Shown: in pieces, positions 19,484 to 27,997 of the stretch
How the letters are laid out: the number at the start of each line of letters is the position of its first letter
Position numbering within the stretch: position 1 is the stretch's first letter
Assembly (NCBI RefSeq): GCF_000971335.1
Contig: NZ_JZJL01000007.1
Coordinates: 62,001-126,000 of the forward strand
Reading direction: 5' to 3'
Source of the DNA: Chromobacterium vaccinii
GTDB lineage: Bacteria > Pseudomonadota > Gammaproteobacteria > Burkholderiales > Chromobacteriaceae
DNA length: 64,000 bases
The notes under the pieces: model-generated
Database searches by the model: none
Seen by the model: only the letters and a program-made list of their open reading frames with translations
Told to the model about the DNA's origin: nothing
Position numbers and translations under genes: made by a program

Positions 19484-20221
19484 TTATTGCTGGGGTTCGA
19501 ACACGTCGCGCCAGCCGGTGTAGGCGGTGACGAAGGCCACCGGGATCCACAGCAGCAGGCCCAGGCCCAGCGGCAGCAAAGCCACCATGCAGCTGAGGCC
19601 CAGCACCAGGCTGGCCACCAGCAGCGGCAGCCAGTTGCTCAGGCAGGCCTTCAGGCTGGCGCGCAGCGCCGGCCAGGGATCGATGCGGTTCAGCGCCACC
19701 ATGGTCGGCGCGAACCAGTAGGCCATGCCCACCAGCACGCCGCCGATCAGGGCCAGCGCCCCCAGCGCGACGGCGGCGCCGCCGCCCGCGGCGGTGCCCG
19801 CGCCCGCTCCGGCCGCCTTGCCGAACAGGCCGGCCATCAGGCCGCCGGACACGCCCATCGCCACCGCGGCCACGATCACCACCAGCATCAGGCCGAAGAT
19901 CATCGCGCCCAGCAGCAGCAGCGGGCCGGGCATCTGGCGGAAGGCGGCGAACAGGTCGGCCAGCTCCAGTTCCTCGCCGCGTTCGGATTTGGCGGCGGCC
20001 ATCACGAAGCCGGCGGCAAACAGCGGGCCGATCAGCGCGCTGGCCAGATCGCCCAGCACCGGCACCACGCTCAGCGCGATCTGGATCACCAGGTAGACCA
20101 GGGTCAGCAGCACCCAGGTCAACGGTTGCTGGCGCACGATCTGGAAGGCTTCCACGAACCAGCGCCAGCCTCGGCCGGCGCCGACTTTGCGATGGATGGG
20201 CGGACTGTTGGGTTGCTGCAT
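19484..20221 (-). CDS. BPSS1780-family inner-membrane protein
   Basis: This is a 245-residue membrane protein with about five or six hydrophobic segments, a Gly/Ala-rich loop in the middle (GKAAGAGAGTAAGGGAA) and a cytosolic N-terminus. The order RKVGAGRGWRWFVEAFQIVRQ, then PLTWVLLTLVYL, is typical of the betaproteobacterial BPSS1780-type family of unknown function. It is monocistronic and converges with the O-methyltransferase gene. It is divergent from tkt, with about 240 bp between the two start codons. Confidence 0.8.
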   Translation of the reverse strand: MQQPNSPPIHRKVGAGRGWRWFVEAFQIVRQQPLTWVLLTLVYLVIQIALSVVPVLGDLASALIGPLFAAGFVMAAAKSERGEELELADLFAAFRQMPGPLLLLGAMIFGLMLVVIVAAVAMGVSGGLMAGLFGKAAGAGAGTAAGGGAAVALGALALIGGVLVGMAYWFAPTMVALNRIDPWPALRASLKACLSNWLPLLVASLVLGLSCMVALLPLGLGLLLWIPVAFVTAYTGWRDVFEPQQ

Positions 20222-20334
20222 GGGGTTCTCCGGAAAGGCGCGCGCGGGCGCGGAATGTTGATCGAATATGTCGAAAGACTGCGTTTGATCGTTGCTTATG
20301 CCTGATTGTACTCAATTTGCGCCGGGACGGCCGG

Positions 20335-20364
20335 TTGCCGGGAAAGGGCAAAATCGGCGATAAT
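20335..20364 (+). promoter_or_regulatory. tkt promoter
   Basis: TTGCCG (20335-20340) and GATAAT (20359-20364), 18 bp apart, lie 99 bp before the tkt start codon. The predicted leader of about 90 nt has no clear regulatory structure. Confidence 0.55.
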
Positions 20365-20462
20365 CTCGCGGTTTTGCGACGGAGTGCCCCTGTCGCCAGC
20401 CGCATCGAGCGCGAGGGATGGACCGTCGTACCGGTTCCCAATAGTCTTGAGGTTTTACCTGC

Positions 20463-22451
20463 ATGGTTACCCGCACCGAGCTTGCCAACGCTATTCGCTT
20501 CCTCTCCATGGACGCCGTGGAAAAAGCCAAATCCGGCCACCCGGGCGCGCCGATGGGCATGGCGGACATCGCCGAAGTCCTGTGGCGCGATCACCTGAAG
20601 CACAATCCGGCGAACCCGGACTGGGCCGACCGCGACCGCTTCGTTCTCTCCAACGGCCACGGCTCGATGCTGATCTACAGCCTGCTGCATCTGACCGGCT
20701 ACGATCTCTCCATCGACGACCTCAAGAACTTCCGCCAGCTGCACTCCAAGACGCCGGGCCACCCGGAATACGGTTACGCGCCGGGCGTGGAAACCACCAC
20801 CGGCCCGCTGGGCCAGGGCATCACCAACGCCGTCGGCATGGCGATGGCCGAGAAGATGCTGGCCGCCCAATTCAACCGCGCCGGCCATGAAATCGTCAAC
20901 CATCACACCTACGCCTTCCTGGGCGACGGCTGCCTGATGGAAGGCATCAGCCACGAGGCCTGCTCGCTGGCCGGCACCTGGGGCCTCTCCAAGCTGGTCG
21001 CGTTCTGGGACGACAACGGCATCTCCATCGACGGCCACGTCGAAGGCTGGTTCAGCGACGACACGCCGGCCCGCTTCGAAGCCTACGGCTGGCAGGTGAT
21101 CCGCAACGTCAACGGCCACGATCCGGCCGAGATCGCCACTGCGATCGCCACCGCCAAGAAGAGCGCCGACAAGCCGACGCTGATCTGCTGCCGCACCACC
21201 ATCGGTTTCGGCGCTCCCACCAAGCAGGGCAGCCACGACTGCCACGGCGCGCCGCTGGGCGCCGCCGAGATCGCCGCCGCGCGCGATCTGTTGAAGTGGC
21301 CGCACGCGCCGTTCGAAATCCCGTCCGAGATCTACGCCGAGTGGAGCGCCCGCGACCAGGGCGCCGTCGCCGAAATCGAATGGAACAAGCGCTTCGACGC
21401 CTACCGCGCCGCGCATCCGGAACTGGCCGCCGAGTTCGAGCGCCGGATGGCGGGCGAGCTGCCGGCCGGCTGGGCCGAAGCCCAGGCCGCCGCCATCGCC
21501 AAGATCGCCGACGCCGCCCAGACCGTGGCCACCCGCAAGGCCAGCCAGATCGCGTTGGAAGCGTTCTCCCCGTCCCTGCCCGAGTTCGTCGGCGGCTCCG
21601 CCGACCTGACCGGCTCCAACCTGACCAACTGGTCTGGCAGCAAGTGGATAGACGGCGAAGGCAACGGCAACTACATCAGCTACGGCGTGCGCGAGTTCGG
21701 CATGGCCGCCATCATCAACGGCATGACGCTGCACGGCGGCCTGCGCCCGTACGGCGGCACCTTCCTGATGTTCAGCGAATACGCCCGCAACGCGCTGCGC
21801 ATGGCCTCGCTTATGAAGATCAACCCGATCTTCGTGTTCACCCACGATTCGATCGGCCTCGGCGAAGACGGCCCGACCCACCAGCCGGTGGAACAGACCG
21901 CCACGCTGCGCTACATCCCCAACCACCACGTCTGGCGTCCGTGCGACACCACCGAGACCGCGGTGGCCTGGGCGCACGCGATCGAGCAGAAAACCACCCC
22001 GTCCAGCCTGGTGCTGAGCCGGCAGAACCTGCCCTTCGTCGCCCGCGACGCCGCGCAGACCGCCGCGATCAAGAAGGGCGGCTACGTGCTGCGCGACGCG
22101 GCCGGCGCCAAGGCCGTGCTGATCGCCACCGGCTCCGAAGTGGAGCTGGCGCTGAAGGCGCAGGAAACGCTGGCCGCCGAAGGCGTGCCGGTGCGCGTGG
22201 TGTCCATGCCTTGCACCAATGTGTTCGACGCCCAGGACAAGGCCTGGCAGCAGAGCGTGCTGCCGGCGGGCCTGCCGCGCGTGGCGGTGGAGGCCGGCCA
22301 TCCGGACTTCTGGCGCAAGTACGTCGGCCTGGAAGGCGACGTGGTCGGCATCGACCACTTCGGCGAATCCGCGCCGGCCGGCCAGCTGTTCAAGGAGTTC
22401 GGCTTCACCGCGGAAAACGTGGTCGCCAAGATCCGCGCCGTTCTGCGTTAA
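20463..22451 (+). CDS. tkt: Transketolase
   Basis: The enzyme exchanges two-carbon units between sugar phosphates in the non-oxidative pentose phosphate pathway, using thiamine diphosphate. In 662 residues the landmarks are [26 protein letters not shown], the TPP/metal motif [13 protein letters not shown] through the DDNGISIDG loop, and the PYR-domain signatures SADLTGSN and [15 protein letters not shown]. It is the first gene of the central-carbon block and ends in a strong intrinsic terminator, so it is probably transcribed alone. Confidence 0.98.
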   Translation: MVTRTELANAIRFLSMDAVEKAKSGHPGAPMGMADIAEVLWRDHLKHNPANPDWADRDRFVLSNGHGSMLIYSLLHLTGYDLSIDDLKNFRQLHSKTPGHPEYGYAPGVETTTGPLGQGITNAVGMAMAEKMLAAQFNRAGHEIVNHHTYAFLGDGCLMEGISHEACSLAGTWGLSKLVAFWDDNGISIDGHVEGWFSDDTPARFEAYGWQVIRNVNGHDPAEIATAIATAKKSADKPTLICCRTTIGFGAPTKQGSHDCHGAPLGAAEIAAARDLLKWPHAPFEIPSEIYAEWSARDQGAVAEIEWNKRFDAYRAAHPELAAEFERRMAGELPAGWAEAQAAAIAKIADAAQTVATRKASQIALEAFSPSLPEFVGGSADLTGSNLTNWSGSKWIDGEGNGNYISYGVREFGMAAIINGMTLHGGLRPYGGTFLMFSEYARNALRMASLMKINPIFVFTHDSIGLGEDGPTHQPVEQTATLRYIPNHHVWRPCDTTETAVAWAHAIEQKTTPSSLVLSRQNLPFVARDAAQTAAIKKGGYVLRDAAGAKAVLIATGSEVELALKAQETLAAEGVPVRVVSMPCTNVFDAQDKAWQQSVLPAGLPRVAVEAGHPDFWRKYVGLEGDVVGIDHFGESAPAGQLFKEFGFTAENVVAKIRAVLR

Positions 22452-22460
22452 GACGTAAAC

Positions 22461-22490
22461 AGACCACCGGTTCTCCGGTGGTCTTTTTTT
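22461..22490 (+). terminator. Intrinsic terminator after tkt
   Basis: AGACCACCGG / CCGGTGGTCT forms a hairpin with a short TTCT loop followed by eight T. It begins 10 bases after the stop of tkt. Confidence 0.95.
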
Positions 22491-22498
22491 GCCGTGTC

Positions 22499-22518
22499 AT
22501 GTAGTGACGCCACTACAT
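22499..22518. promoter_or_regulatory. Perfect palindrome upstream of gap, candidate HexR operator
   Basis: ATGTAGTG-ACGC-CACTACAT is a perfect 8-4-8 inverted repeat in the 53-bp gap between the tkt terminator and gap. Arms of the type TGTA(G/A)T..A(C/T)TACA are known for HexR in other proteobacteria. The centre is wider here, so the assignment is inference supported by hexR at 61720 and by gap being a common HexR target. Confidence 0.55.
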
Positions 22519-22543
22519 TCAGTGCCCTGGAGAAGAGAGAAGC

Positions 22544-23554
22544 ATGACCATCCGCCTCGCCATCAACGGTTACGGCCGCATCGGCCGCCAAGTTCTGCGC
22601 GCCATCTACGAAAACAAGTTGCACGACGACTTCAAGGTGGTGGCGGTCAACGCCTCCGGCGACCTGAACATCAATGCCCACCTGACCCAGTTCGACACCG
22701 TGCACGGCCGTTTCCCCGGCAGCGTCGAGCAGGATGGCGAACACCTGATCCTGAATGGCGACAAGATTCCGTTCTTCAGCACCCGCAACCCGGCCGAGCT
22801 GCCGTGGAAGGCGCTGGAGGTGGACCTGGTGCTGGAGTGCACCGGCGCCTTCACCAGCAAGGAAAAGTGCCAGGCCCATATCGACGCCGGCGCCAAGAAG
22901 GTGCTGATCTCGGCGCCGGGCGGCGACGACGTCGACGCCACCATCGTCTACGGCGTCAACCACGACACGCTGACGCCGGAGATGACCGTGGTGTCCAACG
23001 CCAGCTGCACCACCAACTGCCTGGCGCCGGTGGCCAAGGCGCTGAACGACGCGATCGGCATCAAGAAGGGCCTGATGACCACCATCCACGCCTTCACCAA
23101 CGACCAGGTGCTGACCGACGTCAAGCACAAGGACCTGCGCCGCGCCCGCTCCGCCACCGACAACATGATTCCCACCAAGACCGGCGCGGCCAAGGCCGTC
23201 GGCCTGGTGCTGCCGGAACTGAAAGGCAAGCTGGACGGTTTCGCGGTGCGCGTGCCCACCATCAACGTGTCGCTGGTGGACCTGACCTTCACCGCGATGC
23301 GCGACACCTGCAAGGACGAGATCAACGAGATCCTGCAAGGCGCGGCCAACGGCAGCATGAAGGGCATCCTGGGCTTCAACACCCTGCCCTTGGTGTCCGG
23401 CGACTTCAACCACACCGAGGAAGCGTCCACCTTCGACTCCACGCTGACCAAGGTGACCGGCGGCAACCTGGTCAAGGTGCTGGCCTGGTACGACAACGAG
23501 TGGGGCTTCAGCTGCCAGATGCTGCGCACCGCGCGCGCGATGTTCGGCCGCTGA
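22544..23554 (+). CDS. gap: Glyceraldehyde-3-phosphate dehydrogenase, type I
   Basis: Gap oxidises glyceraldehyde-3-phosphate to 1,3-bisphosphoglycerate with NAD in the cytosol. The 336-residue product has the Rossmann start [10 protein letters not shown], the catalytic cysteine in [12 protein letters not shown] (Cys155), and [12 protein letters not shown] at the end. The cofactor region VNASGDLN, lacking the usual Asp at the end of strand 2, is somewhat different from the strict glycolytic form and may allow NADP or altered NAD use. A GAGAAGAGAGAAG ribosome-binding site precedes ATG 22544. Pgk follows after about 310 bp with its own promoter. Confidence 0.96.
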   Translation: MTIRLAINGYGRIGRQVLRAIYENKLHDDFKVVAVNASGDLNINAHLTQFDTVHGRFPGSVEQDGEHLILNGDKIPFFSTRNPAELPWKALEVDLVLECTGAFTSKEKCQAHIDAGAKKVLISAPGGDDVDATIVYGVNHDTLTPEMTVVSNASCTTNCLAPVAKALNDAIGIKKGLMTTIHAFTNDQVLTDVKHKDLRRARSATDNMIPTKTGAAKAVGLVLPELKGKLDGFAVRVPTINVSLVDLTFTAMRDTCKDEINEILQGAANGSMKGILGFNTLPLVSGDFNHTEEASTFDSTLTKVTGGNLVKVLAWYDNEWGFSCQMLRTARAMFGR

Positions 23555-23863
23555 GGCGGGCGGCGCGAAACGGCGGGGCGGGCGGCGATTTCATGCCATT
23601 CGCCCTGTTGTTTTGTTACATGGCGCGCGCAAAAAATTTGATTGGTGTTAAAGTGACGCCGCCTGATTGGCATACACTGCCGGATAGGGGCGATCATCGG
23701 TCCGCGCGCCCAGCGCGCCGGATACGGCGGCAGCGGACGGGAAATTTTGCGACAGCCCGCGCGTCGAAAAGGATTGCCCGTGGTTTCGTTCCAGCCTGTT
23801 CCGCAAGACCGGCGGCCCGCCGCTTGCCGGACCGTTCCGCATCCAAACCGAGTGAGTGAAACG
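23555..23863 (+). promoter_or_regulatory. gap-pgk intergenic region with pgk promoter
   Basis: This 309-bp stretch has no gene I can support. A -10 box TACACT with GCCGG behind it (23673-23683) probably starts the pgk transcript; the -35 region is weak. It leaves a leader of about 180 nt. Just 3' of gap the sequence is GGC-rich without a proper terminator, so read-through from gap to pgk is possible. Confidence 0.5.
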
Positions 23864-25039
23864 ATGAAATTCAACAAACTCTCCGAACAGAATCTTTCCG
23901 GCAAGCGCGCGCTGATCCGCGTGGACATGAACGTGCCGCTGAAGAACGGCGTGATCGGCGACGACACCCGCATCCGCGCCAGCCTGCCTACCATCGAACA
24001 CTGCCTGAAGGCCGGCGCCGGCGTGCTGCTGATGACCCACCTGGGCCGCCCGACCGAGGGCGAGCCGAAGCCGGAAGACAGCCTGGCGCCGGTGGTGGCC
24101 CGCCTGTCCGAGCTGTTGGGCAAGCCGGTGGGCCTGATCGCCGACTTCCACGCCGGCGTCGAGCTGGCGCCGGGCGAGGTGGCGATGCTGGAGAACGTGC
24201 GTCTGAACAAGGGCGAGAAGAAGAACAACGACGAGCTGGGCCGCGCCTACGCCGCGCTGTGCGACGTGTTCGTCCACGACGCCTTCGGCACCTCGCACCG
24301 CGCCGAGGCCTCCACCCACGCGGTGGCCAAGTTCGCGCCGGCCGCCTGCGCCGGCCTGCTGCTGTCGGCCGAGCTCGACGCGTTGGGCAAGGCGCTGCAA
24401 GCGCCGGCCCGCCCGCTGGTGGCCATCGTCGCCGGCTCCAAGGTATCGACCAAGCTGACCATCCTGGAAGCGCTGGCCGACAAGGTGGACCAGCTGATCG
24501 TCGGCGGCGGCATCGCCAACACCTTCCTGCTGGCCGAGGGCAAGGCCATCGGCAAATCGCTGGCCGAGGCCGAACTGGTGGAAGACGCCAAGCGCGTGAT
24601 CGCCAAGATCCGCGCCCGCGGCGGCGACGTGCCGCTGCCGGCCGACGTGGTGTGCGCCAAGGAATTCGCCGAGACCGCCGCCGCTGTCACCAAGCCGGTG
24701 AGCGAAGTGAGCGCCGACGACATGATCCTCGATATCGGCCCGGACTCCGCCAAACAGCTGGCCGCCATCATCGCCCAGGCCGGCACCGTGGTGTGGAATG
24801 GCCCGGTCGGCGTGTTCGAGTTCGACCAGTTCGGCAACGGCACCAAGACCCTGGCCCATGCCATCGCCCAGTCCAAGGCGTTCTCGATCGCCGGCGGCGG
24901 CGACACGCTGGCGGCGATCGCCAAGTACGGCATCACCGACGACATCAGCTACATCTCCACCGGCGGCGGCGCCTTCCTGGAATTCCTGGAGGGCAAGGAG
25001 CTGCCGGCGGTGGCCATCCTGGCCGAGCGCGCGGGTTAA
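23864..25039 (+). CDS. pgk: Phosphoglycerate kinase
   Basis: Pgk transfers the acyl phosphate of 1,3-bisphosphoglycerate to ADP. The 391-residue product shows the N-terminal signature [14 protein letters not shown], the substrate-binding [17 protein letters not shown], the [13 protein letters not shown] stretch, [10 protein letters not shown], and the nucleotide motif [15 protein letters not shown], with the hinge [12 protein letters not shown] 23864 is fixed by the conserved [15 protein letters not shown]. It sits between gap and the LysE gene; a hairpin follows its stop. Confidence 0.98.
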   Translation: MKFNKLSEQNLSGKRALIRVDMNVPLKNGVIGDDTRIRASLPTIEHCLKAGAGVLLMTHLGRPTEGEPKPEDSLAPVVARLSELLGKPVGLIADFHAGVELAPGEVAMLENVRLNKGEKKNNDELGRAYAALCDVFVHDAFGTSHRAEASTHAVAKFAPAACAGLLLSAELDALGKALQAPARPLVAIVAGSKVSTKLTILEALADKVDQLIVGGGIANTFLLAEGKAIGKSLAEAELVEDAKRVIAKIRARGGDVPLPADVVCAKEFAETAAAVTKPVSEVSADDMILDIGPDSAKQLAAIIAQAGTVVWNGPVGVFEFDQFGNGTKTLAHAIAQSKAFSIAGGGDTLAAIAKYGITDDISYISTGGGAFLEFLEGKELPAVAILAERAG

Positions 25040-25049
25040 AGGGAAGGAT

Positions 25050-25075
25050 CGCATGGCGGCGTTTGCCGCCATGCG
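25050..25075 (+). terminator. Hairpin after pgk
   Basis: CGCATGGCGGC / GCCGCCATGCG with a GTTT loop is a perfect 11-bp stem 10 bases after the stop of pgk. The following bases (CTTGAG) hold few T, so termination may be partial. Confidence 0.7.
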
Positions 25076-25141
25076 CTTGAGAATATGGATATTTTGGCGA
25101 ACAGCGGGCGCACGACTGGCCGCCTGGGCCGGCCGCTCCGT

Positions 25142-25147
25142 TATACT
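25142..25147 (+). promoter_or_regulatory. -10 box of the LysE-type gene
   Basis: TATACT followed by GGCGGGTATCCCC lies 30 bp before ATG 25177. The same block (TATACT-GGCGG-T-TCCCC) precedes the GST gene at 18068. Confidence 0.45.
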
Positions 25148-25176
25148 GGCGGGTATCCCCCCAGCAGGAGAATGTG

Positions 25177-25806
25177 ATGTCGCTGCAAACCTGGCTGTTG
25201 TTCGTCACCACCGTGTTCTTCGTCTCCGCCACGCCCGGCCCCAATATGCTGCTGGCGATGACGCACGGCATTCATTACGGCGTGCGCCGCACGCTGATGA
25301 CCTGTTGCGGGCTGATGACCGCGCTGGGCCTGATCATGCTGGGCTCGGTGGCCGGGCTGGGCGCGCTGCTGGCGACGTCCGAGCTGCTATTCTCCATCGT
25401 CAAGTACGCCGGCGCGCTGTACCTGGTGTACCTGGGCGTCAAGACCTGGCGCAGCCTGCCGCAGCCGGTGGCCGAGCTGCGCGAGGACGACAGCGGCAAA
25501 CACGGCCCGTGGGCCTTGTTCCGCCGCGGCTTCCTGGTGGCGATGAGCAACCCCAAGGCTTTCATCTTCTTCACCGCGCTGTTCCCGCAATTCATGAACG
25601 CGCATCAGCCGCAGGGGCCGCAGCTGGCCATCCTGGCGGCCACGTTCTACCTGATAGAGTCCTGCTGGCAGCTGAGCTACGCCAGCGGCGGGGCCCGGCT
25701 GGCGCGCTGGCTGAACAGCGCGCGCCGGCTGCGCCTGGTCAACCGCTTCAGCGGCGGGGCCTTCGTCGGCGCCGGCCTGTTGCTGACCGGCCTGTCTCGA
25801 CAATAA
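25177..25806 (+). CDS. LysE/RhtB-family amino-acid exporter
   Basis: This is a 209-residue inner-membrane protein with six membrane segments. The family signature SATPGPNMLLAMTHGIHYG lies after the first segment, and VKYAGALYLVYLGVKTW follows the third. A cytosolic loop (LREDDSGKHGPWALFRRGF) and NPKAFIFFTALFPQF are also typical. Members export lysine, threonine, homoserine lactone or similar solutes; the substrate here is unknown. ATG 25177 with CAGGAGA upstream is preferred over the adjacent in-frame GTG. It interrupts the glycolytic block between pgk and fba but has its own promoter and terminator. Confidence 0.9.
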   Translation: MSLQTWLLFVTTVFFVSATPGPNMLLAMTHGIHYGVRRTLMTCCGLMTALGLIMLGSVAGLGALLATSELLFSIVKYAGALYLVYLGVKTWRSLPQPVAELREDDSGKHGPWALFRRGFLVAMSNPKAFIFFTALFPQFMNAHQPQGPQLAILAATFYLIESCWQLSYASGGARLARWLNSARRLRLVNRFSGGAFVGAGLLLTGLSRQ

Positions 25807-25811
25807 CCATC

Positions 25812-25846
25812 ACGGCTGCCGATTCGCCATCGTCAGCCGTTTTTTT
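25812..25846 (+). terminator. Intrinsic terminator after the LysE-type gene
   Basis: ACGGCTG (25812-25818) pairs with CAGCCGT (25834-25840), with an inner CGAT/ATCG stem, and a run of seven T follows. Confidence 0.92.
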
Positions 25847-25890
25847 CGAACCGGCCCCGCGCAGCGCGGGGCTTCCCGAAGGAGAAACTC

Positions 25891-26955
25891 ATGGCACTCG
25901 TTTCCATGCGCCAGCTGCTGGACCACGCGGCGGAATACAGCTACGGCCTGCCGGCCTTCAACGTCAACAACCTGGAACAGATGCGCGCCATCATGGAAGC
26001 GGCCGACAAAGTCGACGCGCCGGTGATCGTGCAGGCTTCGGCCGGCGCCCGCAAATACGCCGGCGCCCCCTTCCTGCGCCACATGATCCTGGCCGCGATC
26101 GAAGAATTCCCGCACATCCCGGTGGTGATGCACCAGGACCACGGCACCAGCCCGGACGTCTGCCAGCGCTCGATCCAGCTGGGCTTCTCCTCGGTGATGA
26201 TGGACGGCTCGCTGAAGTCCGACGGCAAGACCCCGGCCGACTACGACTACAACGTCGGCGTCACCCGCACCGTGGTCAACTTCGCCCACGCCTGCGGCGT
26301 GTCGGTGGAAGGCGAGATCGGCTGCCTGGGCAGCCTGGAAACCGGCATGGCCGGCGAGGAAGACGGCGTCGGCGCCGAGGGCGTGCTCGACCATAGCCAA
26401 TTGCTGACCGATCCGGAAGAAGCCGCCCGCTTCGTCAAGGACACCGGCGTGGACGCGCTGGCCATCGCCATCGGCACCAGCCACGGCGCGTACAAGTTCA
26501 GCAAGAAGCCCACCGGCGACGTGCTGCGCATCGACCGCATCAAGGAAATCCACGCCCGCATCCCCAATACCCACCTGGTGATGCACGGTTCTTCCAGCGT
26601 GCCGCAGGACTGGCTGAAGATCATCAACGAATTCGGCGGCGACATCGGCGAAACCTACGGCGTGCCGGTCGAGGAGATCGTCGAGGGCATCAAGCACGGC
26701 GTGCGCAAGGTGAACATCGACACCGATCTGCGCCTGGCGTCCACCGGCGCCATCCGCCAGTTCATGGCCAAGAACCCGGCCGAGTTCGATCCGCGCAAAT
26801 ATCTGGCCAAGACCATCGAAGCGATGCGCGACATCTGTATCGCACGTTACGAGGCCTTCGGCTCCGCCGGCCAGGCCAGCAAGATCAAGGCCATCAATCT
26901 GGACTCCATGGCCAATAAGTACCTGAAGGGCGAGCTCGCGCAAATCGTGCGTTGA
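25891..26955 (+). CDS. fba: Fructose-1,6-bisphosphate aldolase, class II
   Basis: This zinc aldolase splits fructose-1,6-bisphosphate into triose phosphates. The 354-residue product has the class II signatures [19 protein letters not shown] (in part), [10 protein letters not shown] with a Zn-binding His, [31 protein letters not shown] and [10 protein letters not shown], and ends in the phosphate-binding [11 protein letters not shown]. It resembles the long aldolases of the CbbA/FbaA branch in autotrophs and betaproteobacteria. A GAAGGAG site precedes ATG 25891, just behind a GC-rich hairpin (CCCCGCGC / GCGCGGGG) that has no T run and might affect initiation. Confidence 0.97.
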   Translation: MALVSMRQLLDHAAEYSYGLPAFNVNNLEQMRAIMEAADKVDAPVIVQASAGARKYAGAPFLRHMILAAIEEFPHIPVVMHQDHGTSPDVCQRSIQLGFSSVMMDGSLKSDGKTPADYDYNVGVTRTVVNFAHACGVSVEGEIGCLGSLETGMAGEEDGVGAEGVLDHSQLLTDPEEAARFVKDTGVDALAIAIGTSHGAYKFSKKPTGDVLRIDRIKEIHARIPNTHLVMHGSSSVPQDWLKIINEFGGDIGETYGVPVEEIVEGIKHGVRKVNIDTDLRLASTGAIRQFMAKNPAEFDPRKYLAKTIEAMRDICIARYEAFGSAGQASKIKAINLDSMANKYLKGELAQIVR

Positions 26956-27012
26956 GCGCCGGATGACGATGAATGAGGCCGGGCGGGCTTTGTAAGCAAG
27001 ATGTAAAAGCGC

Positions 27013-27041
27013 TTGCAAGGCTTTGCCTGGGAAGCAATAAT
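27013..27041 (+). promoter_or_regulatory. Promoter of the candidate small RNA
   Basis: TTGCAA (27013-27018) and AATAAT (27036-27041) with exactly 17 bp between them point at a transcription start near 27048. No coding region follows before the terminator at 27127. Confidence 0.6.
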
Positions 27042-27047
27042 TCATTT

Positions 27048-27152
27048 GTCATTTCAGGAACGGGTTCCGTATGCATACTGGCGTAGGCTCATCCGAGCGA
27101 CGCCGGTTGCCATGCCGACTGCCCTACCCGCCCTCGCGGCGGGTTTTTTTTT
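27048..27152 (+). ncRNA. Candidate small RNA between fba and moaD
   Basis: About 105 nt lie between a well-spaced promoter and a strong intrinsic terminator, with no ORF. The predicted RNA folds well: an 8-bp stem ACTGGCGT / ACGCCGGT (27077-27084 with 27100-27107, one G-U pair) carries an inner GCTC-ATCC-GAGC hairpin, and is extended outward by GCAT / ATGC (27073-27076 with 27112-27115). A small GGAA-CGGG-TTCC hairpin precedes it. The 3' end is the CCCGCC / GGCGGG terminator with nine T, like the tails of Hfq-bound RNAs. I do not recognise the family. It could instead be a processed 3' end of fba mRNA. Confidence 0.5.
27127..27152 (+). terminator. Intrinsic terminator of the candidate small RNA
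   Basis: CCCGCC (27127-27132), loop CTCGC, GGCGGG (27138-27143) and then nine T. It also ends any read-through from fba. Confidence 0.93.
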
Positions 27153-27180
27153 GCCAATGAACGATGTTTGCGCGCCGGCA

Positions 27181-27209
27181 TTGGCCCGGCCCGGCGGTTT
27201 GCATACACT
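27181..27209 (+). promoter_or_regulatory. moaDE promoter
   Basis: TTGGCC (27181-27186) and TACACT (27204-27209) are spaced 17 bp, with GCCGG behind the -10 box. The leader to moaD is short (about 27 nt), so this is not a molybdenum-cofactor riboswitch. Confidence 0.6.
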
Positions 27210-27242
27210 GCCGGTATTCGGATCAAGAATCAGGAGGGACCC

Positions 27243-27494
27243 ATGAAATTGAGCCTGCTGTATTTCGCCCGGCTGCGCGAGACGCTGGGCGTGGAGAGCG
27301 AGCAGCTGGACAGCGAGGCGGCCAACGTGGCCGAGCTGCTGGCCGAGCTGCGCCAGCGCGGCCAGGTATGGGCGCTGGAGCTGGCGGCGGACAAGGTGTT
27401 CCGGGTGGCGGTGAACCAGGAGATGGCGAGGCCGGACACGCCGCTGGCCGATGGCGACGAAGTGGCGGTGTTTCCGCCGGTGACCGGGGGCTGA
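27243..27494 (+). CDS. moaD: MoaD, molybdopterin synthase small (sulfur-carrier) subunit
   Basis: MoaD is a ubiquitin-fold sulfur carrier whose C-terminal glycine is turned into a thiocarboxylate that supplies the dithiolene sulfur of molybdopterin. The 83-residue product starts MKLSLLYFARLRE and ends VAVFPPVTGG, with the required Gly-Gly tail. An AGGAGGG site precedes the ATG. moaE begins one base after the moaD stop, so the two subunits are made together. The window also encodes a Moco enzyme, the sulfite dehydrogenase at 54040, as one likely consumer. Confidence 0.96.
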   Translation: MKLSLLYFARLRETLGVESEQLDSEAANVAELLAELRQRGQVWALELAADKVFRVAVNQEMARPDTPLADGDEVAVFPPVTGG

Positions 27495-27495
27495 G

Positions 27496-27972
27496 ATGAC
27501 CGTCAACCATATCCGGGTGCAGGCCGAGGACTTCGATGTCGGCGCCGAGGTGAGGCGCTGGTCGGCCAATCCGGCCTGCGGCGCGGTGGTCAGCTTCACC
27601 GGCCTGGTGCGCGACTATGGCGACCGCCAGGATGTGGTGGCGCTGGAGCTAGAGCATTATCCGGGCATGACCGAGAAGGCGCTGGCCGACATCGTCTGCG
27701 AGGCGCGCAAGCGCTGGTCGCTGAAGGGGGTGACGCTGATCCACCGCGTCGGCCGGCTGGCGCTGGGCGACGACATCGTGCTGGTGGTGGCGGCCAGCGG
27801 CCATCGCCGCGACGCCTTCGAGGCCGCTTCCTTCCTGATGGACTATCTGAAGCGGCAGGCGCCGTTCTGGAAATGCGAAATCCTGGCCGACGGCAGCCGC
27901 CACTGGGTGGATGCCAAGGCCAGCGACGAGGCGGCGGCGGCGCGCTGGGACGATCCGGCCGGCCAAGCTTGA
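27496..27972 (+). CDS. moaE: MoaE, molybdopterin synthase large subunit
   Basis: MoaE is the catalytic subunit that binds precursor Z (cyclic pyranopterin monophosphate) and receives sulfur from MoaD. The 158-residue product has GAVVSFTGLVRDY, LELEHYPGMTEKAL, IHRVGRLALGDDIVLV, the SGHRRDAFEAASFLMDYLK block with its catalytic Arg, and the Lys-rich QAPFWKCEI near the end, which contains the essential lysine. It directly follows moaD. Confidence 0.96.
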   Translation: MTVNHIRVQAEDFDVGAEVRRWSANPACGAVVSFTGLVRDYGDRQDVVALELEHYPGMTEKALADIVCEARKRWSLKGVTLIHRVGRLALGDDIVLVVAASGHRRDAFEAASFLMDYLKRQAPFWKCEILADGSRHWVDAKASDEAAAARWDDPAGQA

Positions 27973-27997
27973 TCGGAGATTGCGAAGGGGGTTGGGC

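Noticed and set aside
25855-25871. GC-rich hairpin before fba as a terminator
   Set aside because: It has no T run, and the LysE terminator at 25812-25846 already ends upstream transcription; it may only affect translation.
27153-27242. Molybdenum-cofactor riboswitch before moaD
   Set aside because: The promoter at 27181 leaves only about 27 nt of leader, and Moco elements are much longer.
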